From positions 97,826,001-97,890,000 of the forward strand of contig CM074856.1 of assembly GCA_037501455.1 (NCBI GenBank): 64,000 nucleotides of DNA, written 5' to 3'. The notes under the pieces were generated by a model. It was not told the DNA's origin, searched no databases, and worked only from the letters and a program-made list of their open reading frames with translations. The DNA comes from Lantana camara. Its lineage: Eukaryota; Streptophyta; Magnoliopsida; Lamiales; Verbenaceae. Position 1 is the first letter of the stretch. Each line of letters starts with the position of its first letter. This document shows positions 10,370 to 20,469 of this stretch, one piece after another. The position numbers and the translations under genes are program-made.

Positions 10370-12267
10370 TGTTGGGAAAACGAAACAGAAACGCAGCGAA
10401 AATTTAAAATTTTTCCCAATAAGATAGAATAGAATCTTGCAATTCCTATTCCCAAATTCGCAGAGATAAAGAAACTCACTTAGGTAGTAGCTTTCTTGCC
10501 ACGTTCTAGCCACCCAGGAACGCTCTTAACATAGCTTGTCCCTAAAAGCTCCTTCGAATCTTTCAAGACTTCATGATAGTAGCCCTCTAGAGAATTAGTC
10601 TACCAACCTCGACCACGATCCGAATAGGGAGGATGCTAGTTCTATATTCGGTGTTTAGGCTCTAAGGTTTATTGTATAATATTTGGAGAAGGAGAATTTT
10701 TTCTATCACTCATCAAGGGGTTCGAACCCCTTGTATATATAGCTCAGGGGTTCGAACCCCTAATCCTTAATGGAATGGGATTCTTATCCTTTTTGCTATT
10801 TGATTGCTTGCTTGGAGAGAAAGACTCTTACTTTGACCAAAAGTCTCCTTTTGACCAACTTGTCAAGCAAGAATAATATCTAACTCTCTTAGATATTTTA
10901 TTTTACTTTATTTATTTAATAATAAATAACTTGAAGACTAATAATTAATTAATTCTCAATTAATTATTTATTAGACTTTATTTCTCCAAATTAGAACTTT
11001 AATATTAATTCATAATTAATTTAAAGTCCATTAAATAATTAATCAAGATTAATCATTTAATCACATACACACACGTGACACGTGTTACTAGGGACACGTG
11101 TTCCACATATGTGGACCCCACCAATCTCCTATTGGTTCGATCAACTCGTTTAATCGATTTTAAGCCTTAACCCACGTGACCGGGTTGTTATGTGTGACCC
11201 TCTAGGTTCTTAATTCAATTAGCAGTGACCCTAATTGATTAATTCCCAATTAATTAATCACTCCACAGATCATACGACCATACTCTAGCAACAGGTGTAT
11301 GACCCCTAGCTGATTAAGAATGTCTCAATCCGAAAGAACCTTTAAGTCATTGATTCATGTGAGATACAATCCTCCTACGTCTCATCTCTCAATCAAGATC
11401 TAGGGCAAGGGAATAATTAGAACCCTAATAATCTTGATCTTAAAGTTAAGTGCATTTCATATCCATTTGATCTCGATCCAAGAAACCCATTTCTTGATCT
11501 CGATCCACTACCTTGGCCAAGGACTCCATTATGGCATATGAATGGTTTACACAATAAGAGATCAACTTGCTAATGCAAGTGTAGGTCCTTTATCGATTCT
11601 CATATACTTTCATGTGCCACTTGTGCAGACCCAGCATAAGCTTTGAATCAGTTGTCTAAGGTGGCACCCTTTAAAGCTTATACCTAAGACTACAAGTTAG
11701 CTCATAAAGTATCAATGGAACCTCAAGTCTAAGGATCAATTAATCACATCAATGACTCGTGAGATATTTCCTAATCTGGAAGTTTCTATTTCCAGAAATA
11801 GAAACTTCCTTTCCCATTTAGGAATCTTCTCACACGGGACACCTCAGTGTACTTACATAGAATAAGTAAGCACCCCCATATACCACGCACGTATCAGCAA
11901 TACACTTTTCACCTCGTCAAACAAGATGGTCCTTCTTAAGGCCGTGATCACACTAGCAAGCTTCGGACGAGTCAAGTCAACATTCCCACTGTCTTTAGGA
12001 CTCATCGGCTTGGAGTGATTACTAATCATGACTTACGTGATATAGGGCTCATTCCATGAACCATTTCACCTAAATGTTTGAGTCCTATAAGTCATATTGA
12101 TTAGGGGAGTTCTTATACATGCGCAGTTAAAGTAATCATACAATCAAACAAGAGCATATAAAGAAGTGTTGCCAAAGTTCGTCTATTATTCAAAGATTGT
12201 CTGTGATTTACTAAAGGAAAGTACTAAAGCGGATATACAATTGGCTTTAAGGGCACTATTCCTAACA
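10370..12267 (-). mobile_element. 5' LTR of copia-X2
   Basis: LTR of 1898 bp with TGTTAGG...CCAACA ends on the minus strand. It corresponds along most of its length to the plus-strand LTR of copia-X1 (23572-25501) and at its start to 447-1. It contains a TATA box flanked by two palindromes (10714-10761) and four CACGTG motifs (11072, 11079, 11095, 11173). It is inserted close to the start of gypsy LTR B. Bases 12268-12272 (CATCC) would be one target-duplication copy, with the partner outside the window. Confidence 0.87.
10714..10761. promoter_or_regulatory. TATA box flanked by two tRNA T-arm-like palindromes (copia-X2 LTR)
   Basis: TATATATA (10734-10741, minus-strand promoter) lies between a perfect 20-bp palindrome at 10714-10733 (half CAAGGGGTTC) and a perfect 16-bp one at 10746-10761 (half AGGGGTTC). 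Both contain GGTTCGAACC, the consensus of a tRNA T-arm and pol III B box. The X1 LTR has a different palindrome at the matching place (25117-25130). Confidence 0.75.
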
Positions 12268-13694
12268 CATCCGACAGTACAGATATGCCATCACGAGTGA
12301 GTTAATTGCGCATTTAAATTATTTATTTATGCAATTATGTGATTTAAAAGATGTTTAAATGTTGATTATGTGCTAAATGTTTATTACTTTGAACTTCTAT
12401 GTGGACTTTGAACGTATGCGCTTGTCTAACTTTAAACTTGAGCCGTATGCCTTTGATTTTAATTTTGATTTTTGTTATAATTTGACATGCTTGAAATATG
12501 TAAGTTATAAAAATGTTTATATGATCGTTACATATTTTAGAACTTGTTTGATTTAGCTTTTGATTCGTTTTTGTGTAACGGGACTTAAAGGGGCTAAAGC
12601 GCATTTAGCGCACCTTGGGTTTCGGGAGGCATAACTTGAGCTCGGGAATTCGGATACAAATTTGTCACCACCTTTGGATTTGTTTCGATGATTCGGAGCC
12701 AATGGAATAAGCCTCATATTTTTCTAAGCCCTTTTGGACCTCCGAAACTTCGTCGAACAGAGCACCGTGTACCATAGACGTCGTATTTGACCGTTTTGAC
12801 CTTATCTCCCTCATCCTAACACTTTTTTAACTCAAACCTGGGCCCACCCTCCACTAACACACCCCTCATCCCCAAACTGAGAAGGTTGGATTAACTTTGA
12901 ACTTTGTATTTATCTTCGGCTTTGATTATGAATATGAAAGTAGGATGGTTGGAAACTTCTACTCGACGAGTTATTATGATATTGATTCTGAATATGATTC
13001 GTGAAACAGGAGTGGATTTTCGATTTCTAAAACATGGTTGATTTTGGCCTCAGGCCTTAACCATTTTCTACATACGTAGTATCATGGGCTAAAATGCTTT
13101 AGATTGCAAAAACCACGCCCCGGTTCATGAATTTTATGACTTTGAATATGATATGTTCTTATGTATAAGTACGTGTGAGTTTGTTAGGCCCCTCACCAGT
13201 CTTTAAGACTGACGCCTCCTTGTTTTTTTCTCCCTCCCCCCCCTCCCCCATTCTTTGAGTTGCAGGTACAGGTTTTCGATTCGTGCTAGGCAGAAGTCTT
13301 TTTTTTTTAGTTGTTCGAGCCTTGTAGTAGAGTCCTTTGCATACCTTGCATCTTTACTTTTCAGTTTCAGTACTATGTATAAGATATGTTTTAGAATTCA
13401 AATTTTGGATACTTGTATAATTTATTTTGCCCGGGGTAGGCGTGGCATGTATATTTGACCTGTTGTGCTCTTGGTATAGATGCATGTATAAATGTATGTT
13501 TGAAATCCTGGTGCTTCCGCGTTTGATTTGACTATTTTGCGCACTTTGTATTAGGGTCTAGACCGCCTAGCCTAAGAGAGATTTTGTTTGTCTCCCGTTC
13601 GCTATAGCTTCGTGCGTGTTTGGAGTTCCCCATTTCATTACACGTCTCGGGTTATAGTGCGGGGGATGTAGTGCTCTTTGCTCGGGGTGCTACA
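12268..13694 (+). mobile_element. Gypsy LTR B, 5' end cut off by copia-X2
   Basis: Plus-strand gypsy LTR ending GGGGTGCTACA at 13694, with GCGGGGGATGTAG and CCGCCTAGC boxes before it. The start (CCGACAGTACAGATATGCC) matches the region just after the TGTAAC-CCCCGAC start of other LTRs, so the first ~10-15 bases lie beyond the nested copia-X2. Compared with LTRs A and C, more than 2 kb is missing inside it (join near 12890). It is inserted in the gag of copia-Z. Bases 13695-13699 (TGATC) should be the right target-duplication copy. It also holds a C-run and T-run near 13220-13310. Confidence 0.8.
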
Positions 13695-14076
13695 TGATCA
13701 GGGCGTTTCTTGTAGGTGTCAAACTTGATAGTCAATTGCCTTAAACGAGTGACCGATGTACCTCCTCTCTGAGGTAAACCCAAATGTCATGAGAAGTATT
13801 ATGTTGCTCACACTCGTGGATCAAATCATCCACCACAGAGATTTCCAGGATACCCCGGGCTGTGGAATTTTTCTTTTACCATACCTGGTAAACCTCTTGG
13901 TCCCTCCTCTACTGAGCAGTATTACCCACACCTAGATCTTCCATGATTTGGTTGATACTCTCTAAGGCATCCTGCTCATCAAGCACGTACCAAATCTTAT
14001 GACGCCAGGTGTCATAGTTGTCACCGTTCAACTTTTCACCCTTGTTCAGATCAGCAATTATTGATCTAGAAGTCAT
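13695..14076 (-). pseudogene. Copia-Z gag relic
   Basis: From the ATG at 14076 the minus strand translates to MTSRSIIADLNKGEKLNGDN and onward through YDTWRHKIWYVLDEQ, a recognisable start of a copia gag of the UBN2 type (the L-N-G-D-N-Y-D-T-W box). Further on are DLIHECEQHNTSHDIW and YLREEVH. The frame holds to 13695 but contains at least three in-frame stops (after ...NTAQ, after YQVW and after HRSLV), so it is long inactivated. It is cut at 13695 by gypsy LTR B; the remainder would be outside the window. Confidence 0.82.
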
Positions 14077-14482
14077 GGTCTAATTGAAAAGAAGTGAGAG
14101 ATTGAATGATTAATATTGCTAGCACATATGATTCTGTACAAATCATTTGACATCTACAATAATTTGAGACTAAGTTTTGAATCGACAGAGAACAATGTTC
14201 TCGATCAACATCTAACTCAAGTCTCTAATTACCATAAAGCCAAATATTTAAGTACAAAAACCAATGTTCTAAGGGATCTTATCAACACAAAGAACTCCCA
14301 CGCGAATCAAGCATAATCAATTCATTCATGCAAAAATAAAATTGCATAACATAGAACACGTATTTTCACATTAGTAAAATACTAAATATTTAGATTCTCA
14401 TAGGTTAATAAACATAAAATTACAATGTTACTACAACTGGAAATAAGCCATGCTAGCTAGGAGTGGAAAATGATGAACATGA

Positions 14483-14852
14483 TCAAACTTCTTCCCCATT
14501 ATAGCTTCTACCCACAGCCGTCTCTCTATGCACTTCGATATTGCAAGCCATATGAATCATGGCGCTAGAAAGGCTATCAATTCTAACATATTGAAGAGGG
14601 TCTTTCTTTTTCCTTTTCAATGAACCTTTCTTCTTATCCTCTTCCTTAGTGCGAACCAGAGGCCTTAAGTGATGTGGGTTTGAGTGCATACTTCGAAACA
14701 TGGTTAATTGCAATTTTACCCATGTTTTGACTTTCCACTCTTTGAGCATTTCCTCTTTTACCACAAAAAGAGTTATCGCACCCAACTCTGTAACGAACTC
14801 TATAGAAAGGAAGTCTGTAACGTTTTCTTAGGGAAGCCGTCCACACGAGCAT
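14483..14852 (-). other. Unrecognised open stretch in the copia-Z leader
   Basis: Two overlapping minus-strand frames cover this stretch. One, from about 14785, encodes 100 residues with a basic middle (EEDKKKGSLKRKKKD) and the end VHRETAVGRSYNGEEV. The other starts at 14852 with a basic, arginine-rich sequence (RKRYRLPFYRVRYRV). I do not recognise a family. It could be chance, a decayed gene piece captured by the element, or the remains of another insertion. Confidence 0.25.
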
Positions 14853-15419
14853 TAAAATACAATGATTGTGAAAAATGAATTGGTGTCACAAATAGTGTAG
14901 CTCACTACTCAATCTTTCCATATTAGAAAAATGCTTCGGAAGAGTATCCCATTTTTGTATCTTATAGAAAAGGAATTCTTGTGTTTTCTGTGCTCTTTGT
15001 GGGGCTACTAGATCCCTATTCCTTCCTCAGAGTATTCTCTAGGTGCGAATCATTCTTGCCATGCCTTGGAAAAAAATTCAAATTTTGATGTGAGGATATT
15101 ATATTCTAATTTTCATGTATAATGAACAAACTCATATGCTCATATTCAAGTAAATATAACACGAGAAAACACATTTTCTCAAGCGTAATGTCAGAGCATT
15201 TATTCATTTATACACAAAAATTAAATATTATATATCCAAAAGGACTCTCCAAAAAATTCACCCAATAATTCTCCAAAACCATAATATATATCCTTGATAT
15301 ATTTATTTTGAAACAATTCAGATTAATAAAATCAATCCATTATGCCGGAAAAAGAAAATAAATTAAAGAAATTTTCGAAAACAGATTTAATAAAACATCC
15401 GACAATGATCATTTCATAA

Positions 15420-15690
15420 ACGCTTCCAGTCGCCTACTTGTTTGGGAGTCACTTGGTGAACCATCCGTCGCAGGTTTGATTCCCATTGTTCCCAAATATT
15501 TTCGATTCATTTTCATAATATTCAAGTCAAAATAAAAAATTAATTTTCAACCATCTTTTTTCAAAAATAACTGATTTGGCCTGACGGTTATTAAGTTTGA
15601 AAAAATTGGTGGAGGTCTAGTGTTCAATTCCAGGCAGGCGCGTGAGAATGATTTTAATTATTTTTTTTTTAATTAGAAGGGGGTGTTCAT
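15420..15690. repeat. Two possible SINE heads in the copia-Z leader
   Basis: At about 15470-15482 GCAGGTTTGATTCCC resembles a pol III B box. At 15575-15635 TTGGCCTGACGG (A-box-like) is followed 40 bases later by GTGTTCAATTCCA (B-box-like) and then, near 15660, by a T-rich tail. Boundaries and target duplications are not evident. Confidence 0.4.
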
Positions 15691-16026
15691 TGTCTTTCTC
15701 ATCAGATTTCCAAAAAAAAAAAACACCAAAACTACACAATCATATAAGTTTCATACCTTAAAGCGAAATATATAAAACATGACATGCTTCTCAAGTTTCG
15801 ATTTTCACAAACAGAAACACAAAATTCTCATAATATACAGAACGAATCTTAACAGAATTTCACAGGCATGATCCTCAATCATAAAAGCAACCTACAACTA
15901 AATTTTGAAGTCCATCATGCACAATTCGTTAATCTGCCATTTTTGTACGTTCAAGAATTCAAAGAAGATATTTCTTCACATGCACAACAAATAATACGTA
16001 AAAGCACCAGGAATTCATCTTCTCAT

Positions 16027-16038
16027 GCTCTGATACCG
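16027..16038 (-). promoter_or_regulatory. Primer-binding site of copia-Z
   Basis: The minus strand reads CGGTATCAGAGC, one mismatch from the standard initiator-tRNA site, directly inside the LTR end TGACGATTT (plus strand) at 16040. Confidence 0.7.
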
Positions 16039-16039
16039 C

Positions 16040-16708
16040 TGACGATTTAAACTTACTAAGCGGAATAAATAAATCTCCAAACATACCTTAAACTCTACGG
16101 ATCGTTTGAGATGATTCACCGATGCTTTCCAAATCTTCACGTACAAGCGCTCTAAATTTGCTTAGAATAAGCAGACTTATTTCCATAACTTAAGTGCTTC
16201 GATATTTGGATACGGTGAATTGAGAATTCCACACTATTCTCTCAAATTACACAGAAAGAAATCTCGTCAGATTTCTTTTTGTCAGAATCTTTTCTTTTCT
16301 TTTTTCTAGAGAAGTTATCTTTCGTCTTATCTGTTTTCTCACATAGAGATCTGGAGGGAGAGATTTCTCTCTATTTATTTGACGAGAGTTAGAATAACTT
16401 CCCGTTCAAATTCAAACTCTCCCACCAACCCATTTACTTAATATGGATTTCGGGTCAGCCCCATGGGCGACCCGTTTCATATTTCCAACACATAATATCC
16501 TTCTACATTGTAAAGCCTTGTCATCTCCTATGTGGTATATGGTTTTCTTCATAGAATACAACAAGTTGTTATATGCAGTCAGCCAGAGATGCTCCTGTTG
16601 TCATGTCTTTGCAAATAACAATTTTGCATTACCCCATTACCATTAACAAGTAAAGAGGCAATTCAAATGTCATATGCTCGAAAATCAAAACACAAGAATA
16701 TAGTGGCC
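16040..16708 (-). mobile_element. 5' LTR of copia-Z, inner part
   Basis: Inner part of a minus-strand copia LTR, split by solo LTR C. A TATA-like AAATAAATAGAG (minus strand) lies near 16370-16380. The LTR resumes at 19662, and its outer end is not resolved. Confidence 0.65.
16704..16708. repeat. Target-site duplication TGGCC, left copy (solo LTR C)
   Basis: TGGCC directly before LTR C at 16709 and again directly after it at 19662-19666. Confidence 0.9.
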
Positions 16709-19661
16709 TGTAACGCCCCGACTTTTCGGTCGTACAGGTATGACGTATGTGTTTACGTAATTGCTTATTTCATTATTTAACTATGTTATTATTATATGTT
16801 ATTTCCTTAATCTTTTAATTATATGAATATTTATTATGAATTATTTGAATTCTTAAACGTTTGAGCCTATATGATTATGAATACGTGTCGTTTGCATCCG
16901 ATTCGATTTTCGATTTTTGTGAAATTTTGGTATGAGTGAGATGTGTCTGTTAAGAACATGTTCTGATGCTCGTTACTTGATTTCAACTTGTTTTAGTTGG
17001 TTTCAAATTTATTTTGTTTAACGGAACCGAAAAGGGGCTAAAGAGCATTTAGCGCACCTTGGGTTCCGAGCGTCATAACGTGAGCTCGGGAATTCAAATT
17101 TAAATTTTGTCACCTCCGTTGAACACGAATTTACGATTCGGAGTCAACGGAATAAGCCTTATATTTTTCTAAACCCGTTTGGACCTCCGTAATTCAATCG
17201 AAACAATCTTCATTCGCAGATTTGCCACCCTTAGCCATTTTCTTCATAACTTAGCCAATTTTAACCCAAATTAAGCAAACTTGGGACCCACAAGCTCATA
17301 ACTTAATCCCCTAGCTAATATTTGCCTACTCATTTCGTCCCTCTCACCAAAAGAAGAGAAAAAGCTCAGCCAAAGCCAAAGAGAAACCCTTCTTCCATCA
17401 CTATTCACTCCACCACCATTTTGAGCTCATAACCCCTTCAAACTTCAACCAACTCGGAAGGTAAGCATGTATTTGTATTACCACTTCCTTGTGGTCATTT
17501 GAAGGTATAGTTTGCATATTTTCTTGGAGATTTGATTGTATTTTGGAGATTTGAATGAATAGTTGGAATTTTGGCTTGAATTCTTGATCACATTCATTCC
17601 TTGGAGTTTTGGTTGGTTTGAAGCATGAATAATGATCACTTTAGTACCCTTATTACATTTACGAACTTGTAGTTAAAGGTTCTTGAGCATTTAATGATAT
17701 ACCATTAATGAGGTTTGAATTCTTGGAGAAGAAGATGCATGTTTGATCATTCCTTTTCCTTCTTTTTCTTGCTTGGTGATATGGGGATGATTAAGTGTTG
17801 GTTTTGCCATGTTTTATACTCCATTTTCATGCCTTGAGTTGTTGCCTAAGAGCTACTTGGAGCCTGCCCTGTTTTAAAGCATTTCCCTCGTAGAAACAGA
17901 GCCCTGCTCTGTTATGCATTTCGAGCACGAAGGCTCAACACGGCCGTATTGATCTCTTGGCCATTGAGATTTATTTTCTAAAATTCGGACATGGTCATGC
18001 CCATTTACAAAGGAAACCTGACACGGCCGTGTCAATCTTTCAAACTTGGGATTTTATTTTCCAAAAATCGAACACGACCATGTCCAAACCCTTTGAAAAC
18101 CTGACACGGCCGTGTTGCTCAAGTTGGCAGCTTCGAGATGTTCTTTCGTTGCTTCTCGTTGTGTTTTTCGGCTTCATTTATAATTTATACGCTACGTGAA
18201 TAGTTAAACTTTGAGTTATAATTTTTATATACGATTATGAATTGATTCGATAATGATTATGGAAATAATGAACGTGAATGAATGATTTTGCTCGTTTATG
18301 TGACTTTAATGTGTTAATTGTGCATAAGAACATCTTTATAGCATGACTATATTACTTAGACATTTCATATCACGTTCATTGCATTATCGTGCATCGTATT
18401 TGGTCATTTTGAGTCTCACTTCACCTCTTTTGCACAGACTTGGATCTGAACGGAGACGAGGCCGATCAGTGAGGCTCTTGCATCGTTCCTTTGGTTTTCT
18501 AAGGTGGGTTTCTCTTACATTAGTTAAATGACCCGATATATCCCCAATGTGTAAGGTTTTAAGCCAAATTATTATACGTATATATCGAGTCTTTTGAAGA
18601 GTTAATGATTTTGAACGTATAGCCTTTCTTTATTGAATACCCTACCTAATGTTTTGGCGAGATTGAATGAATGCACTGAATGGGGGCCCTGGGACTTAGT
18701 GTACGTGGCTAACCGGGGAAACAAGGGCTGACGGTGAACCCGTATACTAGTTCCACCAAAACTACAGTGATACCAGCCCTCGCTAGGAGGTTAGCGAGGA
18801 ATGGGAACCGGGATTTTGGGGATTCATGTACCCCACTAGCCATAATGATTGAGGTGGCTAGGTCTTGCAAACCTGTCCACCGCCCGGAGGAAAAAGGTGT
18901 TTAATTGAATGGTTATGAATGATCGAATGATTATGATTGATTAACTGATTATGCACGAAAGATTGTCTGTGTGAAAACCTAATAAACACTTTAATGATTA
19001 CACGAGGAGAAGGTTGGACACTTAGCCCTCTCGCCGGGCTCATGATTAACCTAATGAATAAATATGGTAGTTATAACCCCGTTTGATGCTTTGCTTTGTT
19101 TTACCCGCTTGGGAAATGTTATAAAAACTTCACACGGGATTATGGCTTGCAAGAATGTGTTTAAATAGCGTGATACTTATATATTATGCCTGATTTTATA
19201 CCCACCAGTTCCCTTTGGATTGAACCCGTTCTTATTTTTAGTTTTTGCTTGCAAGAGGAGTGCTAGGCGGGAATTCGAGTCTTTTGGGTGTCTTGCATTC
19301 GAGTCTAGCATTCTTTTGTCACTTACACTCATATTTTATATTTTGTATTATGATTATGGATACGTTGGGCGTACTTGATAGTTTGAGCCGTGATGGCCTT
19401 TGAATATTTGTATACTTGTTCTTATTTGGGGGCTTGTATGCTCGCCGAACATGTTCTGATATTTATATTGCTTCCGTTTTATTGCATTACTCTGTTTTTA
19501 TTGCATTTGGTATTGACTGGTTTAAGGGTTAGCTCCCGCCTAGCATAGCGAGTATGTTGTGTCCCCGTTCGCCTTGACTTTACACGTGTATGGACTTTTC
19601 ATTTCATATAGGGGTCGGGTCCCGGTGCGGGGGATGTGACGTCTTACGCTCGGGCGTTATA
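16709..19661 (+). mobile_element. Solo LTR of a Ty3/gypsy element (LTR C)
   Basis: LTR of 2953 bp beginning TGTAACGCCCCGAC and ending GGGCGTTATA, where the final CA has become TA, flanked by perfect TGGCC duplications. It has no primer-binding site or polypurine tract, so it is a recombined solo LTR. Inside are a splice-donor-like GGAAGGTAAGC at about 17456, a five-copy palindrome cluster (17937-18115) and the shared CTAGGCGG/CCGCCTAGC/GCGGGGGATG signature. LTR D (22550-23571) is a partial reverse-oriented member of the same family. No gene is apparent. Confidence 0.92.
17937..18115. repeat. ACACGGCCGTGT palindrome cluster in LTR C
   Basis: Five copies of a 12-16 bp palindrome: near 17938 (ACACGGCCGTAT), near 17989 (ACATGGTCATGC), 18019-18034 (TGACACGGCCGTGTCA, perfect), 18072-18083 (ACACGACCATGT) and 18104-18115 (ACACGGCCGTGT, perfect). 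Decayed copies differ mainly by C-to-T/G-to-A changes. Confidence 0.85.
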
Positions 19662-19985
19662 TGGCCTCACACTAATGAACTATATAATAGTTTTACCAAG
19701 TCAAGATGAGCACATGAATTCTATAAGTAACTGAAATTTGATTAGGAATTGAATCACTTGTTCATTCATCAGATAAGTAAGCACTGAATTCGACTCTAGT
19801 ACCATGCATCTCTCCACCTATTCACTACTATTGAGTTTGAGTTACCTTATGTTTTTGTGCAATGCACAATTGTAATTTCCAAATAGCAGCACCTTTCGAG
19901 TTGGTTTAGTTCTGTACTCCGAAACTGTAATGAAAAAAGAAACTGCTGAACAAGGCTCTGTACTCCAAAACTGTAACTGCAAAAC
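19662..19985 (-). mobile_element. Outer part of the copia-Z LTR (end uncertain)
   Basis: After the right TGGCC copy, AT-rich sequence continues that by position should be the outer part of the copia-Z LTR. No TG/CA terminus can be fixed, and the boundary with the MULE relic is unclear. Confidence 0.4.
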
Positions 19986-20000
19986 AAGGTTCTGTACAAT

Positions 20001-20125
20001 ATGCCAACAGGGGTTGGCCAAGTGCTTTGAGAGTTCTTTCTTGAAGGTAATATCTCGAGTTTGAATCCCTCTGACCACTTGGGGTGTGTATTTTTTATTT
20101 TTTTTTTCGAAAAAAAAAAAAAAAA
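20001..20125 (+). mobile_element. tRNA-derived SINE
   Basis: The head contains an A-box-like TTGGCCAAGTGC near 20014 and a B-box-like GAGTTTGAATCCC near 20058, spaced as in tRNA genes. A T-rich then A-rich tail (20091-20127) follows. Flanks AAGGTTCTGTACAA (19986-19999) and AAGGTTTTGTATAA (20126-20139) are a 14-bp target duplication with two mismatches. This combination is typical of a SINE mobilised by LINE machinery. Confidence 0.75.
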
Positions 20126-20469
20126 AAGGTTTTGTATAACACAAACACTCTCATGATAGCAAGTCTTGGATCCTGTACAATACCAACACTCTCATGAATA
20201 TTCTTAACTCTAACAGTACCACATACATACAACCTATATCAATCCTATTTATGAGAAATTTCCATTTTATTCCCAAAAATTTTGTCATCATCATAAATAA
20301 TGTTAAAAGGACTCAAAGAGTTAATTTAATAGTTTTTCCATAGACAAAAGGATTCATAATGCATAACATGTTTGACATAACCATCTACATAAAATGACCA
20401 GAATCATCCATAGAGTATCTTAAATAGCTTTACAAAAAGTTGTCAGAAGCAATCAGAAAGTCCTTAAAA

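Larger units (their letters stand above)
14077..16039 (-). other. Leader region of copia-Z
   Basis: About 1.96 kb of AT-rich sequence between gag and the 5' LTR of copia-Z. It contains a lysine-rich minus-strand open stretch (14483-14852) of unknown nature and two segments that look like tRNA-derived SINE heads (about 15420-15500 and 15560-15690). A long leader is also present in copia-X1. Confidence 0.6.

Noticed and set aside
10714..10761. Possible tRNA gene because of GGTTCGAACCCC
   Set aside because: No acceptor, D or anticodon arm surrounds it; the motif is part of two palindromes flanking an LTR TATA box.
1..12267. Reading the 1-447 LTR as the 3' LTR of the element that starts at 12267
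   Set aside because: The coding region between belongs to a different copia family (Y) with its own LTR and primer-binding site at 7644-7658. A separate insertion in Y is simpler, though a recombinant element cannot be fully excluded without sequence to the left.
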